DNA of 64,000 nt from Rhizobium bangladeshense. GTDB lineage: Bacteria; Pseudomonadota; Alphaproteobacteria; Rhizobiales; Rhizobiaceae. The notes under the pieces are model-generated. The model did not search any database. It saw only the letters and a program-made list of their open reading frames with translations, and had not been told where the DNA came from. Location: the NCBI RefSeq assembly GCF_017357245.1, contig NZ_CP071612.1:1367001-1431000 (forward strand), in the 5' to 3' direction. Made by a program: the position numbers and the translations under genes. Below are positions 8,043 to 16,803 of the stretch, piece by piece (the first letter of the stretch is position 1; the number at the start of each line of letters is the position of its first letter).

Positions 8043-9977
8043 CTACTGAAGCCCGCGCGTCTTAAGCCAGGCTTCCGTCAATTGCCGGAAGCGGCCGGCC
8101 ATGTCGGCGATCGCCTCCTCGTCGTTCATTCCGCCCGAAAGCCAGGCGCGCGCCGCATCGGCAAAGATCGTCCGGCCGACGGCAAAACCCTTCACGGAAG
8201 GGGCAGCCAGCGTCGCCTCGAAGCAGGAGATCAGTTCTTCGGCGGGCGCCTCGAGCCCCAGGAGCACGATACCGCGGCACCATGGATCGTTTTTGGCAAT
8301 GACCGCGTCGATTTTCTTCCAGGCCTCGCCGGAGGCCTGCGGCTCGAGCTTCCACCAGTCCGGCTTGATGCCGAGCGCGTAAAGCTCCTCCAGCGCGGTT
8401 GCAATCGTATCGTCGGTGAGCGGTCCGTTCTTGCCGGCGATGATCTCCACGAGGAGTTCGCGGCCAACCTTGCGCGCGGCTTCGAAGAGCGTGCGCAGCT
8501 TATCCTGCTGCTCCGTCTTCAAGTCGGCCGGATCGTCGGGATGATAGAAGCACAGGCATTTGATGCAATGGCCGAGCGGCCATTCCACAAGCTGCGAGCC
8601 GATATCCTGGCTGAATTCGAAACGCAGCGGCTTAGAGCCCGGCAGTTCCACCGGCCGGCCGATCCAGGAAAAATTCTTCGTTGCCGCATCGAAGAAGGCG
8701 TCACGCCCGAATCGTTCGTCGATCAGCATGCCATAGCCGTCGCGACCGTTCGAAACCCGGGCCGCCGCTTCGACGGCCAGCCGCTTGAAAGCGACGATCT
8801 TCTCGTGGCCGACACCAACTTCATCGGCAACGCTGACGAGCTGCGAGCGATGGTCGATCGCCAGCGCCATCAACAGCGGGATCTCTCCGCGCCGGGTCGA
8901 CGCCCAGTGAATATGATTGATCGCCTCATCCTTGCGCAGCGCACGATGCTTGCTGCCAGTCTTCAGAAAGAAGTCGAGTTCCGCCCAGGTCGGATATTCC
9001 GGCGAGCAGAGCAGGCGCGAGACGGCGAAGGCGCCGCAGGCATTGGCCCAGGTGGCGCAGGTCTTGAGCGGCTCGTCACGCAGGAAGCCGCGCAGGAAGC
9101 CGGACATGAAAGCATCGCCGGCGCCAAGTACATTGAAGACTTCGATCGGGAAGCCCTGGCCGACGATGCCGGCTTCGAGATCGTCGGCGATCGGCCCGTC
9201 ATAGACGATGCAGCCCATCGCGCCGCGCTTGAGCACGATCGTCGCCGGCGTAAGGCGGCGGATTTCCTTCAGCGCGCCGAGCACGTCGTCGGCGCCGGAG
9301 GCGATGAGGATTTCCTCTTCGGTGCCGACGATAAGGTCACAGTCCGGCAGCGTCTCCTTCATCTTCGAAGAGACGCGATCGGATTTCACGTAGCGCTCGA
9401 AGCCTTCCGCATGGCCGGCAAGCCCCCAGAGGTTTGGCCGGTAGTCGATGTCGAAGATCACCTTGCGGCCGTTCTCCTTGGCGATGCGGATCGCCTTGCG
9501 CTGAGCAGCCTCGGTGTTGGGTCTCGAGAAATGTGTGCCGGAGACGAGAACGGCGCGCGACGATTTGATGAAATTTTCGTCGATGTCGCCTTCCTCGAGC
9601 GCCATGTCGGCGCAGTCGGAGCGATAGAAGATCATCGGCGACACGCCCTCGGCCTCGACCGCAAGCAGCACCAGCGCCGTCAGCCGCTCCTTGTCCGTGA
9701 CGATGCCCTCCGTCGCCACACCTTCGCGCGCCGCCTGCTCGCGGATGAAGCGTCCCATCTGCTCGTCACCGACGCGGGTGATGAGGCCGGACTTGAGGCC
9801 AAGCCGCGCCGTGCCGATGGCGATATTCGACGGGCAGCCGCCGACGGATTTGGCGAAGGAGGCGATATCCTCCAGCCGCGAACCGATCTGCTGACCGTAA
9901 AGATCGACCGAGGAGCGGCCGATGGTGATTACATCAAGCGCCGGCTCCGGCTGTGAACCCGGATTCGATTGTACCAT
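8043..9977 (-). CDS. iolC: IolC kinase fused to DUF2090 aldolase-like domain
   Basis: The 644-residue protein is about twice the size of a simple IolC. Residues about 13-335 form a PfkB-family sugar kinase (GRSSVDLYG, KSVGGCPSNIAIG, FDIDYRPNLWG, and NVLGAGDAFMSGF near 287 with the catalytic Asp). This part phosphorylates 5-dehydro-2-deoxy-D-gluconate with ATP. From about 355 (INHIHWAST, LMALAIDHRSQ, ERFGRDAF, WWKLEPQ, FAVGRTIF) it is a DUF2090 domain with a class-I aldolase-like TIM barrel. DUF2090 is plausibly the following aldolase step (IolJ function), which is inference. The ATG at 9975-9977 has GCGGGAGGACATC. It is the first gene of the leftward operon. Confidence 0.93.
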   Translation of the reverse strand: MVQSNPGSQPEPALDVITIGRSSVDLYGQQIGSRLEDIASFAKSVGGCPSNIAIGTARLGLKSGLITRVGDEQMGRFIREQAAREGVATEGIVTDKERLTALVLLAVEAEGVSPMIFYRSDCADMALEEGDIDENFIKSSRAVLVSGTHFSRPNTEAAQRKAIRIAKENGRKVIFDIDYRPNLWGLAGHAEGFERYVKSDRVSSKMKETLPDCDLIVGTEEEILIASGADDVLGALKEIRRLTPATIVLKRGAMGCIVYDGPIADDLEAGIVGQGFPIEVFNVLGAGDAFMSGFLRGFLRDEPLKTCATWANACGAFAVSRLLCSPEYPTWAELDFFLKTGSKHRALRKDEAINHIHWASTRRGEIPLLMALAIDHRSQLVSVADEVGVGHEKIVAFKRLAVEAAARVSNGRDGYGMLIDERFGRDAFFDAATKNFSWIGRPVELPGSKPLRFEFSQDIGSQLVEWPLGHCIKCLCFYHPDDPADLKTEQQDKLRTLFEAARKVGRELLVEIIAGKNGPLTDDTIATALEELYALGIKPDWWKLEPQASGEAWKKIDAVIAKNDPWCRGIVLLGLEAPAEELISCFEATLAAPSVKGFAVGRTIFADAARAWLSGGMNDEEAIADMAGRFRQLTEAWLKTRGLQ

Positions 9978-10029
9978 GATGTCCTCCCGCTAGATTTTGC
10001 GCGGCTTCCAGTGCCTGCGAATTTCAATA

Positions 10030-10058
10030 ATGAAACATTGGTTCCGATATTTTGTCAA
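10030..10058 (-). promoter_or_regulatory. Putative iolC promoter
   Basis: Read on the minus strand, TTGACA (10053-10058) is followed after 17 nt by TTTCAT (10030-10035, four of six matches to TATAAT). It lies 53-81 nt upstream of the iolC start. The -10 region overlaps one of the two GGAA-N6-type sites. Confidence 0.5.
10032..10045. promoter_or_regulatory. Putative IolR operator, site 2 (one mismatch)
   Basis: The sequence gaaacattggttcc is GGAA-N6-TTTC on the opposite strand, one base from the GGAA-N6-TTCC motif I recall for rhizobial IolR. It overlaps the -10 and spacer of the putative iolC promoter. Confidence 0.45.
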
Positions 10059-10061
10059 TTC

Positions 10062-10075
10062 GGAATGTTTATTCC
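10062..10075. promoter_or_regulatory. Putative IolR operator, site 1 (perfect)
   Basis: The sequence ggaatgtttattcc is a perfect GGAA-N6-TTCC dyad. It lies just upstream of the putative iolC -35 and overlaps the last codons of iolR. Its centre is 30 bp, about three helical turns, from site 2. Confidence 0.6.
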
Positions 10076-10944
10076 ATTTTCGCTTTTCCAGCTTTTGGAT
10101 GTTGATGCTTGCGGCGCCGTTCTGCGATTGCGACCGGCAGCGCCATGGTTAGCGCCATCGAGGCCGAAAGCGAGCGGAAACCGGCGAAGTCGGCTTCAGC
10201 CACCTCGAACCAGTGCGTGGCGCAGGCGGCAAGCGGCGAGAAGGCCGAATCGGTGATAGCGATGACGGGGACGCCGCGATCGGCAAGCTCCTGACTCTGG
10301 CTGAGGCTGTCGGCCGCGTAAGGCGAGAAGCTCGCCGCAATCGCCGCATCCCTATGGGTTGCGAACTGCACCATCTCAGGATCGACTCCGTTCGGCGAGG
10401 CGACGATCTGGTGTCGGATGTTGAGCTTGGAAAATGCGTATGTCATATGCGCCGTCAGCGGATAGGAGCGCCGCTTGGCGATCAGATAGATCGTCTCGGC
10501 GGCAGCAAGGACATCCACGGCCTTCGTGAACGTCTCGCTCTGTACCGTCGCGGCCAGCCGGTTGACCGACTGGTTCGCCGCGGCAATGAATCCGGAAAGC
10601 AGATTGGCGTCTTCATCGTCGCCGCTCGATTGCTCCAGTGTGACGAGCCGCTCTTCATAGCTCAGCGTCCGGTCGCGCAGCCTTTCGCGGAAGATGCTCT
10701 GCAGGTCGGAAAAGCCTTCGTAACCCAGATGATGCGCCAGGCGCACCAGCGTCGAGGGCTGGACGTCGGAGGCGGCCGCGATGCTCGCCGTCGTGCCGAA
10801 TGCGATTTCATCGGGATTGCCGAGCGCGAAAGCGGCGACCTGTGCCAGCCGCTTCGGCATGCTCGCCTTGCGTTCGATGATGGTGCTGCGCAGGCTTTCG
10901 AAATCGCGCGGCACGCGCGCGTGCCTTTGGGGGTCGTTATCCAT
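10069..10944 (-). CDS. iolR: RpiR-family regulator of inositol catabolism
   Basis: The 291-residue protein has an N-terminal HTH_6 domain (residues about 15-90: FESLRSTIIERKASMPKRLAQ, ASDVQPSTLVRLAHHLGYEGFSD) and a C-terminal SIS sugar-phosphate-binding domain (about 125-260: ADVLAAAETIYLIAKRRSYPLTAH-like segment, RDAAIAASFSPYAADSL, VPVIAITDS). RpiR proteins usually repress catabolic genes until a phosphorylated intermediate binds the SIS domain. Its place directly upstream of iolC, together with the operators nearby, argues that it is IolR. The near-operator GAAA-N6-TTCC upstream of its own start suggests autoregulation. The ATG is at 10942-10944. Confidence 0.9.
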   Translation of the reverse strand: MDNDPQRHARVPRDFESLRSTIIERKASMPKRLAQVAAFALGNPDEIAFGTTASIAAASDVQPSTLVRLAHHLGYEGFSDLQSIFRERLRDRTLSYEERLVTLEQSSGDDEDANLLSGFIAAANQSVNRLAATVQSETFTKAVDVLAAAETIYLIAKRRSYPLTAHMTYAFSKLNIRHQIVASPNGVDPEMVQFATHRDAAIAASFSPYAADSLSQSQELADRGVPVIAITDSAFSPLAACATHWFEVAEADFAGFRSLSASMALTMALPVAIAERRRKHQHPKAGKAKME

Positions 10945-10962
10945 GCTTGCGGCTCGCCGGAT

Positions 10963-10976
10963 GAAACAAATATTCC
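10963..10976. promoter_or_regulatory. Putative IolR site upstream of iolR
   Basis: The sequence gaaacaaatattcc is one mismatch from GGAA-N6-TTCC and lies 19 bp upstream of the iolR start codon. The half site caaatattcca recurs at 11110-11120 before the divergent dehydrogenase gene. Confidence 0.4.
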
Positions 10977-11153
10977 ATATTGTCGAGCATAGACGATTTC
11001 AGATGGAGCGCCTAATTGTTTTTAATCGCCTGTAATCGAAGCAACTTGGAGCGGAATTCGCTGGAAAGACGCGAAAATGCGTCACCTGTCGTCCCTTGTC
11101 AAAATGATCCAAATATTCCAAAAATCCCTGCGCAGCCTTGGAGGAGACGAAAA

Positions 11154-12269
11154 ATGAAGCCACTTGGTATCGGTTTGATCGGCACAGGCTATATGGGCAA
11201 ATGCCATGCGCTGGCGTGGAATGCGGTGAAGACCGTGTTCGGCGATGTCGAGCGTCCGCGTCTCGTGCATCTGGCGGAAGCCAATGCCGCGCTTGCCGAG
11301 GCCCGTGCCGGGGAATTCGGTTTCGAGAAGGCGACCGCCGACTGGCGGGCGCTAATAGCCGATCCTGAAGTCGACGTCGTTTCAGTCACCACGCCCAATC
11401 AGTTCCACGCCGAAATGGTGATCGCAGCCCTGGAAGCCGGCAAGCATGTTTGGTGTGAAAAACCAATGGCGCCGGCCTATGCCGATGCCGAGCGCATGCT
11501 GGCGACGGCGGAGCGTTCCGGCAAGGTCGCCGCTCTTGGCTATAATTACATTCAGAATCCCGTCATGCGGCACATCAGGAAGCTCGTCGGCGGCGGTGCG
11601 ATCGGTACGGTCAATCATGTCCGCGTCGAAATGGACGAGGATTTCATGGCTGATCCCGAGGCCTTTTTTTATTGGAAGAGTGAGCTTTCCGCCGGCTATG
11701 GCGCGCTTGACGATTTCGCCGTGCACCCGCTGTCGTTGCTCTGGTATCTTTTCGGCCATGTCGAGGCCGTCATAACAGACATGGTAAAGCCCTATGCCGA
11801 TCGTCCGCTAAGCGAGGGTGGCCGCCGTGCCGTCGAAAATCACGACGCCGCCAACGTGCTGATGCGACTTGGCGGCGGCATCTCCGCCGTGTTGATGGCG
11901 AATCGCGCCGCCTGGGGTCGCAAGGGGCGCATCGCCCTGCAGGTTTACGGCTCGAAAGGCTCGATCCTCTACGACCAGGAGCGCATGAACGAGTTTGAAC
12001 TCTATCAGGCAGAAGGGCAGGGCTCGGAACAGGGCTTCCGCAAGATACTGGCGGCGCCTGCCCATCCGCCCTATGATCGCTTCATTCCGGCCCCCGGTCA
12101 TGGTCTCGGTTTCAACGATCTTAAGATCATCGAGTGCCGCGAGCTGATCCGGGCAATATTAGGCGAGCCGTCGTCGATCGTGACATTTAAAGACGGTCTC
12201 AGGATAGAGAAGTCGGTGCATGCCATGGCACAGTCCTTCCACGAGCGTCGCTGGATCGAGATCGGCTGA
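11154..12269 (+). CDS. iolY: Gfo/Idh/MocA oxidoreductase, likely scyllo-inositol dehydrogenase
   Basis: The protein has 371 residues from the ATG at 11154, which is preceded by CTTGGAGGAGACGAAAA. The Rossmann motif GLIGTGYMGKCHA lies at residues 7-19, and the family EKP motif with the catalytic lysine is E102-K103-P104. A C-terminal beta-sheet domain (GYGALDDFAVHPLSLLWY, NHDAANVLMRLGGG) follows. Family members oxidise sugars or cyclitols with NAD(P). A Gfo/Idh gene divergent from iolR is the arrangement I recall for iolY of Sinorhizobium meliloti, reported as a scyllo-inositol dehydrogenase. The symbol rests on that synteny. Expression is probably controlled by IolR, given the half site at 11110-11120. 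Confidence 0.8.
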   Translation: MKPLGIGLIGTGYMGKCHALAWNAVKTVFGDVERPRLVHLAEANAALAEARAGEFGFEKATADWRALIADPEVDVVSVTTPNQFHAEMVIAALEAGKHVWCEKPMAPAYADAERMLATAERSGKVAALGYNYIQNPVMRHIRKLVGGGAIGTVNHVRVEMDEDFMADPEAFFYWKSELSAGYGALDDFAVHPLSLLWYLFGHVEAVITDMVKPYADRPLSEGGRRAVENHDAANVLMRLGGGISAVLMANRAAWGRKGRIALQVYGSKGSILYDQERMNEFELYQAEGQGSEQGFRKILAAPAHPPYDRFIPAPGHGLGFNDLKIIECRELIRAILGEPSSIVTFKDGLRIEKSVHAMAQSFHERRWIEIG

Positions 12270-12358
12270 ATGTAAGAAGCCGCTTTCCGTTGAGACGGCG
12301 CATAGGGCAGGGGATAGGCCTTGGCGTAAGTGTCGAGCCTAGTTTCAGGAGTGAGATC

Positions 12359-13576
12359 GTGACGGATAGAGTGGTAATCATCGGCGCGGGGCAGGCGGGT
12401 TTCGCGTTGGCAGCTAAACTGCGTGCTTTGAAGGATACCCGTCCGATCACCCTCATCGGCGCCGAGGATGTGGCACCCTATCAGCGTCCGCCGCTTTCGA
12501 AGAAATATCTGCTCGGCGAAATGAGCTTCGACCGCCTGCTGTTCCGCCCGGAACACTGGTATGCCGACAACGACGTCGAGCTTCGCCTCTCGACCTGGGC
12601 CGAGCAGATCAAACGGGACAGCAAAGAGGTTCTGCTGCAGGACGGCTCCGTTCTCAACTACGGCACCTTAGTGCTGGCGACCGGCTCGACGCCGCGCCGG
12701 CTGCCGGCGGCCATCGGCGGCGATCTTGAAGGCGTCTATGTCGCCCGCGACAAGCGCGATGCCGATCTGCTGGCCGACGAAATGCGTCCCGGCCGTCGTG
12801 TCCTTATCATCGGCGGCGGTTACATCGGCCTCGAGGCTGCGGCCGTCGCCCGCCATCGCGGCCTCGAGGTCACTGTCATCGAGATGGCCGATCGCATCCT
12901 GCAGCGTGTTGCAGCAAAGGAAACGGCTGACCTCATGCGCGCCGTCCACGAGAGCCACGACGTGGTGATCCGCGAGAAGACCGGCCTGAAGCATCTGGTC
13001 GGCAAGAATGGCCGCGTTTCCGGTGCCGCCCTTTCCGACGGCTCCGTCATCGACGTCGATTTTGTCGTCGTCGGCATCGGCGTCGTGCCTAACGACCAGC
13101 TTGCGAAGGAAGCTGACCTCGAAGTCGCCAACGGCATCGTCGTCGACGAATTCGCCTGCACCTCCGATCCGGCGATTTTTGCGGCCGGGGATTGCGCCGC
13201 GCTTCCATGGCAGGGTGGGCGCATCAGACTCGAATCGGTGCAGAACGCCGTCGACCAGGCCGAAGCTGCGGCAGCCGTCATCACCGGCGGCAACGAACCC
13301 TATGAGCCGAAACCCTGGTTCTGGTCCGACCAGTACGACGTCAAGCTGCAGATCGCCGGCTTCAATCTTGGTTATGACGACACGCTGCTGCGTCCCGGTG
13401 CCCGCGAAGGGGCGCATTCGGTCTGGTACTTCAGGGAAGGTCTGCTGATCGCTGTCGATGCGATCAATGACGCAAAAGCCTATGTGACCGGCAAGAAACT
13501 GCTGGAAGCCGGAACCAATCCCGATCGATCGATTCTCGCCGACCCCTCGGCTGATCTCAAGAGCCTGTTGAGCTGA
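12359..13576 (+). CDS. NAD(P)/FAD-dependent ferredoxin (rubredoxin-type) reductase
   Basis: The protein has 405 residues from the GTG at 12359, which is preceded by CAGGAGTGAGATC; no in-frame ATG fits better. FAD binding: VVIIGAGQAGFALA (5-18) and IFAAGDCAA (about 275). NAD(P) binding: VLIIGGGYIGLEAAAV (about 147-162). The YQRPPLSKKYL motif is typical of putidaredoxin- and rhodocoxin-reductase-like enzymes that feed electrons to a [2Fe-2S] ferredoxin. A C-terminal reductase domain with WFWSDQYDVKLQIAG closes the protein. No ferredoxin or P450 gene is adjacent, so its partner is unknown. It starts 90 bp after iolY and may be separately expressed. Confidence 0.88.
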   Translation: MTDRVVIIGAGQAGFALAAKLRALKDTRPITLIGAEDVAPYQRPPLSKKYLLGEMSFDRLLFRPEHWYADNDVELRLSTWAEQIKRDSKEVLLQDGSVLNYGTLVLATGSTPRRLPAAIGGDLEGVYVARDKRDADLLADEMRPGRRVLIIGGGYIGLEAAAVARHRGLEVTVIEMADRILQRVAAKETADLMRAVHESHDVVIREKTGLKHLVGKNGRVSGAALSDGSVIDVDFVVVGIGVVPNDQLAKEADLEVANGIVVDEFACTSDPAIFAAGDCAALPWQGGRIRLESVQNAVDQAEAAAAVITGGNEPYEPKPWFWSDQYDVKLQIAGFNLGYDDTLLRPGAREGAHSVWYFREGLLIAVDAINDAKAYVTGKKLLEAGTNPDRSILADPSADLKSLLS

Positions 13577-13768
13577 CTCCGGGAGCCAGATCACTGTAAG
13601 ACGTGTTCCCTGAAAGAAGATCGACCGAACATTGCGCGGGGCGGGCGCAGGCTAGCGTTTGTTCGCATCTGTCTGTCAAAAGCCGAAAGGCCGGCGGCTG
13701 CATTTCTTCTGGTGAAAACTCAAAAAACCCTTGCATTCACAGATCGCTCACCCTAGTTAGGCCGCACC

Positions 13769-13859
13769 GGAGAGGTGGCCGAGTGGTCGAAGGCGCTCCC
13801 CTGCTAAGGGAGTATACGTCAAAAGCGTATCGTGGGTTCGAATCCCATCTTCTCCGCCA
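13769..13859 (+). tRNA. tRNA-Ser (anticodon GCU)
   Basis: This is a class II tRNA with a long variable arm. The acceptor ggagagg pairs with cttctcc, followed by discriminator G and an encoded CCA (13857-13859). The D-arm contains gccgagtggtcgaaggc, the anticodon stem-loop is ctcccctGCTaagggag, and the T-loop is ggttcgaatcc. It reads AGC/AGU codons. An insertion sequence begins about 22 bp downstream. Confidence 0.97.
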
Positions 13860-13881
13860 CTTCGATTTCTGTCCAGCCCGG

Positions 13882-15157
13882 AGACATAGGTAACAAAACG
13901 TACCTAACACATGGGTGACAACCTCGTGCCGAACGGGTTATCGATGGTTTGCAAAGTCCTCTGCTCCAGGTCGATATATCCCAGATCATAATGCATGAAG
14001 CTGACGAGCCAAATACCGTCGTCGACTTCCTTGAGCCCCAGTTTCTGGCCGGCCAGCACCGTCGATATGTTGATCTTCTTGCGATAGATGCAGATGCGGC
14101 CGCAATTGGTGACCAGCGCCTCCCGATCATGGAAGGGGTAGTCGATCTCCGGCAGGCCCTGATAGAGGCGTGACGACGCGGCGTAGAGATCTGCCGGCAC
14201 CTTCATGTTGAGCGCCTCGTGCGGCCGTTCCTGATTGAATTCGCTGACGAAAGCATCGAAGCGGGCCTGCTGCTGGAGGATGTTTTTGCCGGATGGTCTG
14301 GTCGCCTCTTTCTTCAGCGTCAGGTGCATGCGCTCATGCCGGCCGTTTTGTTGGGGACGGCCCGGCCTGATGCGCTCCAGCGTGATCCCGAGCCTCAGCC
14401 ACCACACCGACAGTTTAGACAGATTGTAGAGCCCGTTTGGGCTGGCGAAAGGCAAGCCGTTGTCGCTTCTGATGGCGGCTGGCAAGCCGCGCTCGACAAA
14501 CAGCCGACGGAAGGCGTCGAAGACAGCCGGTTCTCGCGTCGACTCAAAGGCTTCGCAGGCGAGAAGATAACGTGACGCCTGGTCGGTGACCGTCAATGGG
14601 TAACAGTATTGACCATTGCCAAGTTTGAACTCGCCCTTGAAGTCGGCACACCAAAGATCGTTCGGCAGTAATGCCAGTGACAAGGCTGTCCCTTCGGCTC
14701 GATGTCGCTGCCGCTTGCGGGCATGGGCGACCAGCCCGTGCCGGTCAAGAACGGCATGCACCGTACTCTTCGACGGCACGCGCACATCGCCGGCTAGGCG
14801 CTTCACCAAAAGCTCCCTGATCTTCCTGGCACCCCAATGCGGCTTGCTCTTCTTGCACGAGACAATCATCGCCTCGACCGGCTCAGGTAGCTGGTTGGCA
14901 TAACGCACCGGCCGTCGAGACCGATCCGTCAGCGCCTCCAGGCCGTCGTCCTTATAGCGATTGAAGATTTTGTAGCCGGTCTTGCGCGAGATGCCGAATG
15001 CACGGCACACATCGCTCATCCCTTCGCCCTCTAGTAGCCGGGCGACAAATCGTAGACGTTCCTCCATCACCGAAGTCTCTTTCCACGGCATCAACACCTC
15101 CCGCCAAAAAGCGAAAAGTGTTACCCATGTCTCCGGTACGAAACGTCACCTATCTCT
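13882..15157. mobile_element. IS481-family insertion sequence
   Basis: One transposase gene is bracketed by imperfect inverted ends of about 40 bp. The left end (13882-13920) reads agacataggtaac...acatgggtgac and the right end (15119-15157, read inward) agagataggtgac...acatgggtaac. I could not find a convincing target duplication, so the outer borders are approximate. The element lies just downstream of tRNA-Ser. Confidence 0.8.
13904..15091 (-). CDS. IS481-family DDE transposase
   Basis: The protein has 395 residues from the ATG at 15089-15091, chosen because GGGAGGTGTTG precedes it. The N-terminal helix-turn-helix is FVARLLEGEGMSDVCRAFGI and SRKTGYKIFNRY. The integrase core includes the DDE residues in LWCADFKGEFKL, IRSDNGLPFAS and RPGRPQQNGRHERMH. 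A C-terminal beta extension follows. The gene fills the element and is uninterrupted, so the copy may be active. Confidence 0.9.
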   Translation of the reverse strand: MPWKETSVMEERLRFVARLLEGEGMSDVCRAFGISRKTGYKIFNRYKDDGLEALTDRSRRPVRYANQLPEPVEAMIVSCKKSKPHWGARKIRELLVKRLAGDVRVPSKSTVHAVLDRHGLVAHARKRQRHRAEGTALSLALLPNDLWCADFKGEFKLGNGQYCYPLTVTDQASRYLLACEAFESTREPAVFDAFRRLFVERGLPAAIRSDNGLPFASPNGLYNLSKLSVWWLRLGITLERIRPGRPQQNGRHERMHLTLKKEATRPSGKNILQQQARFDAFVSEFNQERPHEALNMKVPADLYAASSRLYQGLPEIDYPFHDREALVTNCGRICIYRKKINISTVLAGQKLGLKEVDDGIWLVSFMHYDLGYIDLEQRTLQTIDNPFGTRLSPMC

Positions 15158-15727
15158 CAAGTCGGGCATTTCCCCAACGCATGTCGCCGCTTGTCATCAG
15201 GCGGGAATCGCTGTCGCTCAGTCGGCTATCTCTGCCACATGCGTGATCGGGGATGGTTTCACCCGAAGAGAGAATCGCCGGCGGGAATCACTTACGCGCT
15301 TCTGCTCTTCAAGCGGCAGCGAGAGCGGATCGGTGAATGTCCGGTTGCGCTTTCGGGAACCGCCTTCTCTTCCCGCAGCAGCCAATTCTTGTCCAAAAAG
15401 TGCCTTGAATATGTCGAGAGACGCGTGTCCAGCTGTTTGTCGAGTTGGCTTAAACGGCGGCAGAATCAGGATTTTCTTAACAAAGCATAAAGGAAATCGA
15501 GGCGGGTTGCCCGACTTGTGTCCTTTCAGCAACAGACTGACGGGAAGGCTCGGTGAAACCCCTCCTTCGAGTAAGTTGGTGATTGCGTGACGGCTGCCGT
15601 CTTGTATTTTCACCATCGGAAGCAAGGGCGACGGATCGTCCACTTCTTGAAACACGGGAATGGGGCAGGGAACGCTGCTCAGCGAAAGATCCCAGGCCCG
15701 ATCGAAACTTTGAATTGGAGGTCATTT
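15158..15727. other. Gap between IS and porin gene; no gene seen
   Basis: These 570 bp hold several overlapping open frames on both strands, none with a convincing start, codon pattern or domain. The stretch presumably contains the ropA promoter and leader, plus sequence displaced by the insertion sequence. Confidence 0.5.
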
Positions 15728-16750
15728 ATGAACATCAAGAGCCTTCTTCTCGGCTCCGCTGCTGCTCTCGCAGTAGTTTCCGGTGCTCAGGCTGCTGACG
15801 CTATTGTTGCTGCTGAGCCGGAACCGGTTGAATATGTTCGCGTCTGCGACGCTTACGGCACCGGCTACTTCTACATCCCCGGCACCGAAACCTGCCTCAA
15901 GATCGAAGGCTACATCCGTTTCCAGGTTGACGTTGGTGATCAGCCGCTCAACCTCTCGGCTGACAACGACTCCGACTGGGATGCCCGTACTCGCGGCCAG
16001 GTTCAGTTCACGGCCAAGAGCGACACCGAGTATGGTCCGCTGACCGGCGTCATCGTCATGCAGTTCAATGCTGACAATGCCTCCGAACAGGAAGCTATCC
16101 TCGACTCCGCTTACCTCGACGTCGCGGGCTTCCGCGCTGGTCTGTTCTACAGCTGGTGGGACGATGGCCTCTCGGGTGAAACCGACGACATCGGCTCGAT
16201 CGTAACGCTGCACAACTCCATCCGCTATCAGTATGAAAGCGGCGACTTCTACGCTGGTCTCAGCGTCGACGAACTGGAAGACGGCTTCTACAAGTCCGGC
16301 GAAGGCCCGAACAACGTAGGCGTTGCCTTCGGCGTTGGCGGCACTGCAGGCGCCTTCAGCTACCAGGTCACCGGCGGCTGGGACTTCGACAACGAAGACG
16401 GCGCTATCCGTGCAATGGGTACGGTTGAAATTGGTCCCGGTGCGCTCGGCCTCGCTGCCGTATACTCTTCCGGCCCGAACTCCTACTACTCCGCGGCTGA
16501 ATGGGTTATCGCTGCCGAATACGCAATCAAGGCAACCGACAAGCTCAAGATCACTCCTGGCGTCCAGTACTACAGCGACGTCTACGAGGCTGGCGACGAC
16601 TTCAGCGACAACGAGGCTTGGAAGGTTGGTCTGACGGTTGATTACCAGATCGTCGACAACTTCTACGCCAAGGCTTCGGTCCAGTACTTCGATCCGGAAG
16701 ATGGCGACGACTCCACCTCGGGCTACTTCCGCCTGCAGCGTTCGTTCTAA
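15728..16750 (+). CDS. ropA: RopA-type outer-membrane porin
   Basis: The protein has 340 residues from the ATG at 15728, preceded by TTGGAGGTCATTT. The signal peptide is residues 1-22 (MNIKSLLLGSAAALAVV, cut after AQA). The mature protein starts with the alphaproteobacterial porin_2 pattern EPVEYVRVCDAYGTGYFYIPG and TCLKIEGYIRFQVDVG. It continues as alternating beta strands and ends in a C-terminal phenylalanine (RLQRSF), the assembly signal for outer-membrane barrels. It should form trimeric general diffusion pores. Codon use is strongly biased toward the C/T-ending codons of highly expressed genes, and a strong terminator follows. Several ropA paralogues are usual in Rhizobium, so the exact paralogue is not determined. 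Confidence 0.93.
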   Translation: MNIKSLLLGSAAALAVVSGAQAADAIVAAEPEPVEYVRVCDAYGTGYFYIPGTETCLKIEGYIRFQVDVGDQPLNLSADNDSDWDARTRGQVQFTAKSDTEYGPLTGVIVMQFNADNASEQEAILDSAYLDVAGFRAGLFYSWWDDGLSGETDDIGSIVTLHNSIRYQYESGDFYAGLSVDELEDGFYKSGEGPNNVGVAFGVGGTAGAFSYQVTGGWDFDNEDGAIRAMGTVEIGPGALGLAAVYSSGPNSYYSAAEWVIAAEYAIKATDKLKITPGVQYYSDVYEAGDDFSDNEAWKVGLTVDYQIVDNFYAKASVQYFDPEDGDDSTSGYFRLQRSF

Positions 16751-16775
16751 TCTGGTCTGACTTCGGTCGATCAGG

Positions 16776-16803
16776 AAAGCCCGGCTCTCGAGCCGGGCTT
16801 TTT
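16776..16803 (+). terminator. Rho-independent terminator of ropA
   Basis: A perfect 11-bp stem (aaagcccggct / agccgggcttt) with a 4-nt loop is followed by a T-run and lies 26 bp after the ropA stop. The remaining sequence up to 17070 shows no gene. Confidence 0.9.

Noticed and set aside
6138..9956. A 1,272-codon open frame on the plus strand
   Set aside because: It is antisense to iolD and iolC, has no domain, and reflects the codon bias of these high-GC genes on the opposite strand.
14982..15655. Overlapping ORFs of 145-202 codons on both strands beside the insertion sequence
   Set aside because: They run through the IS end into noncoding sequence, have no ribosome sites or domain, and overlap each other.
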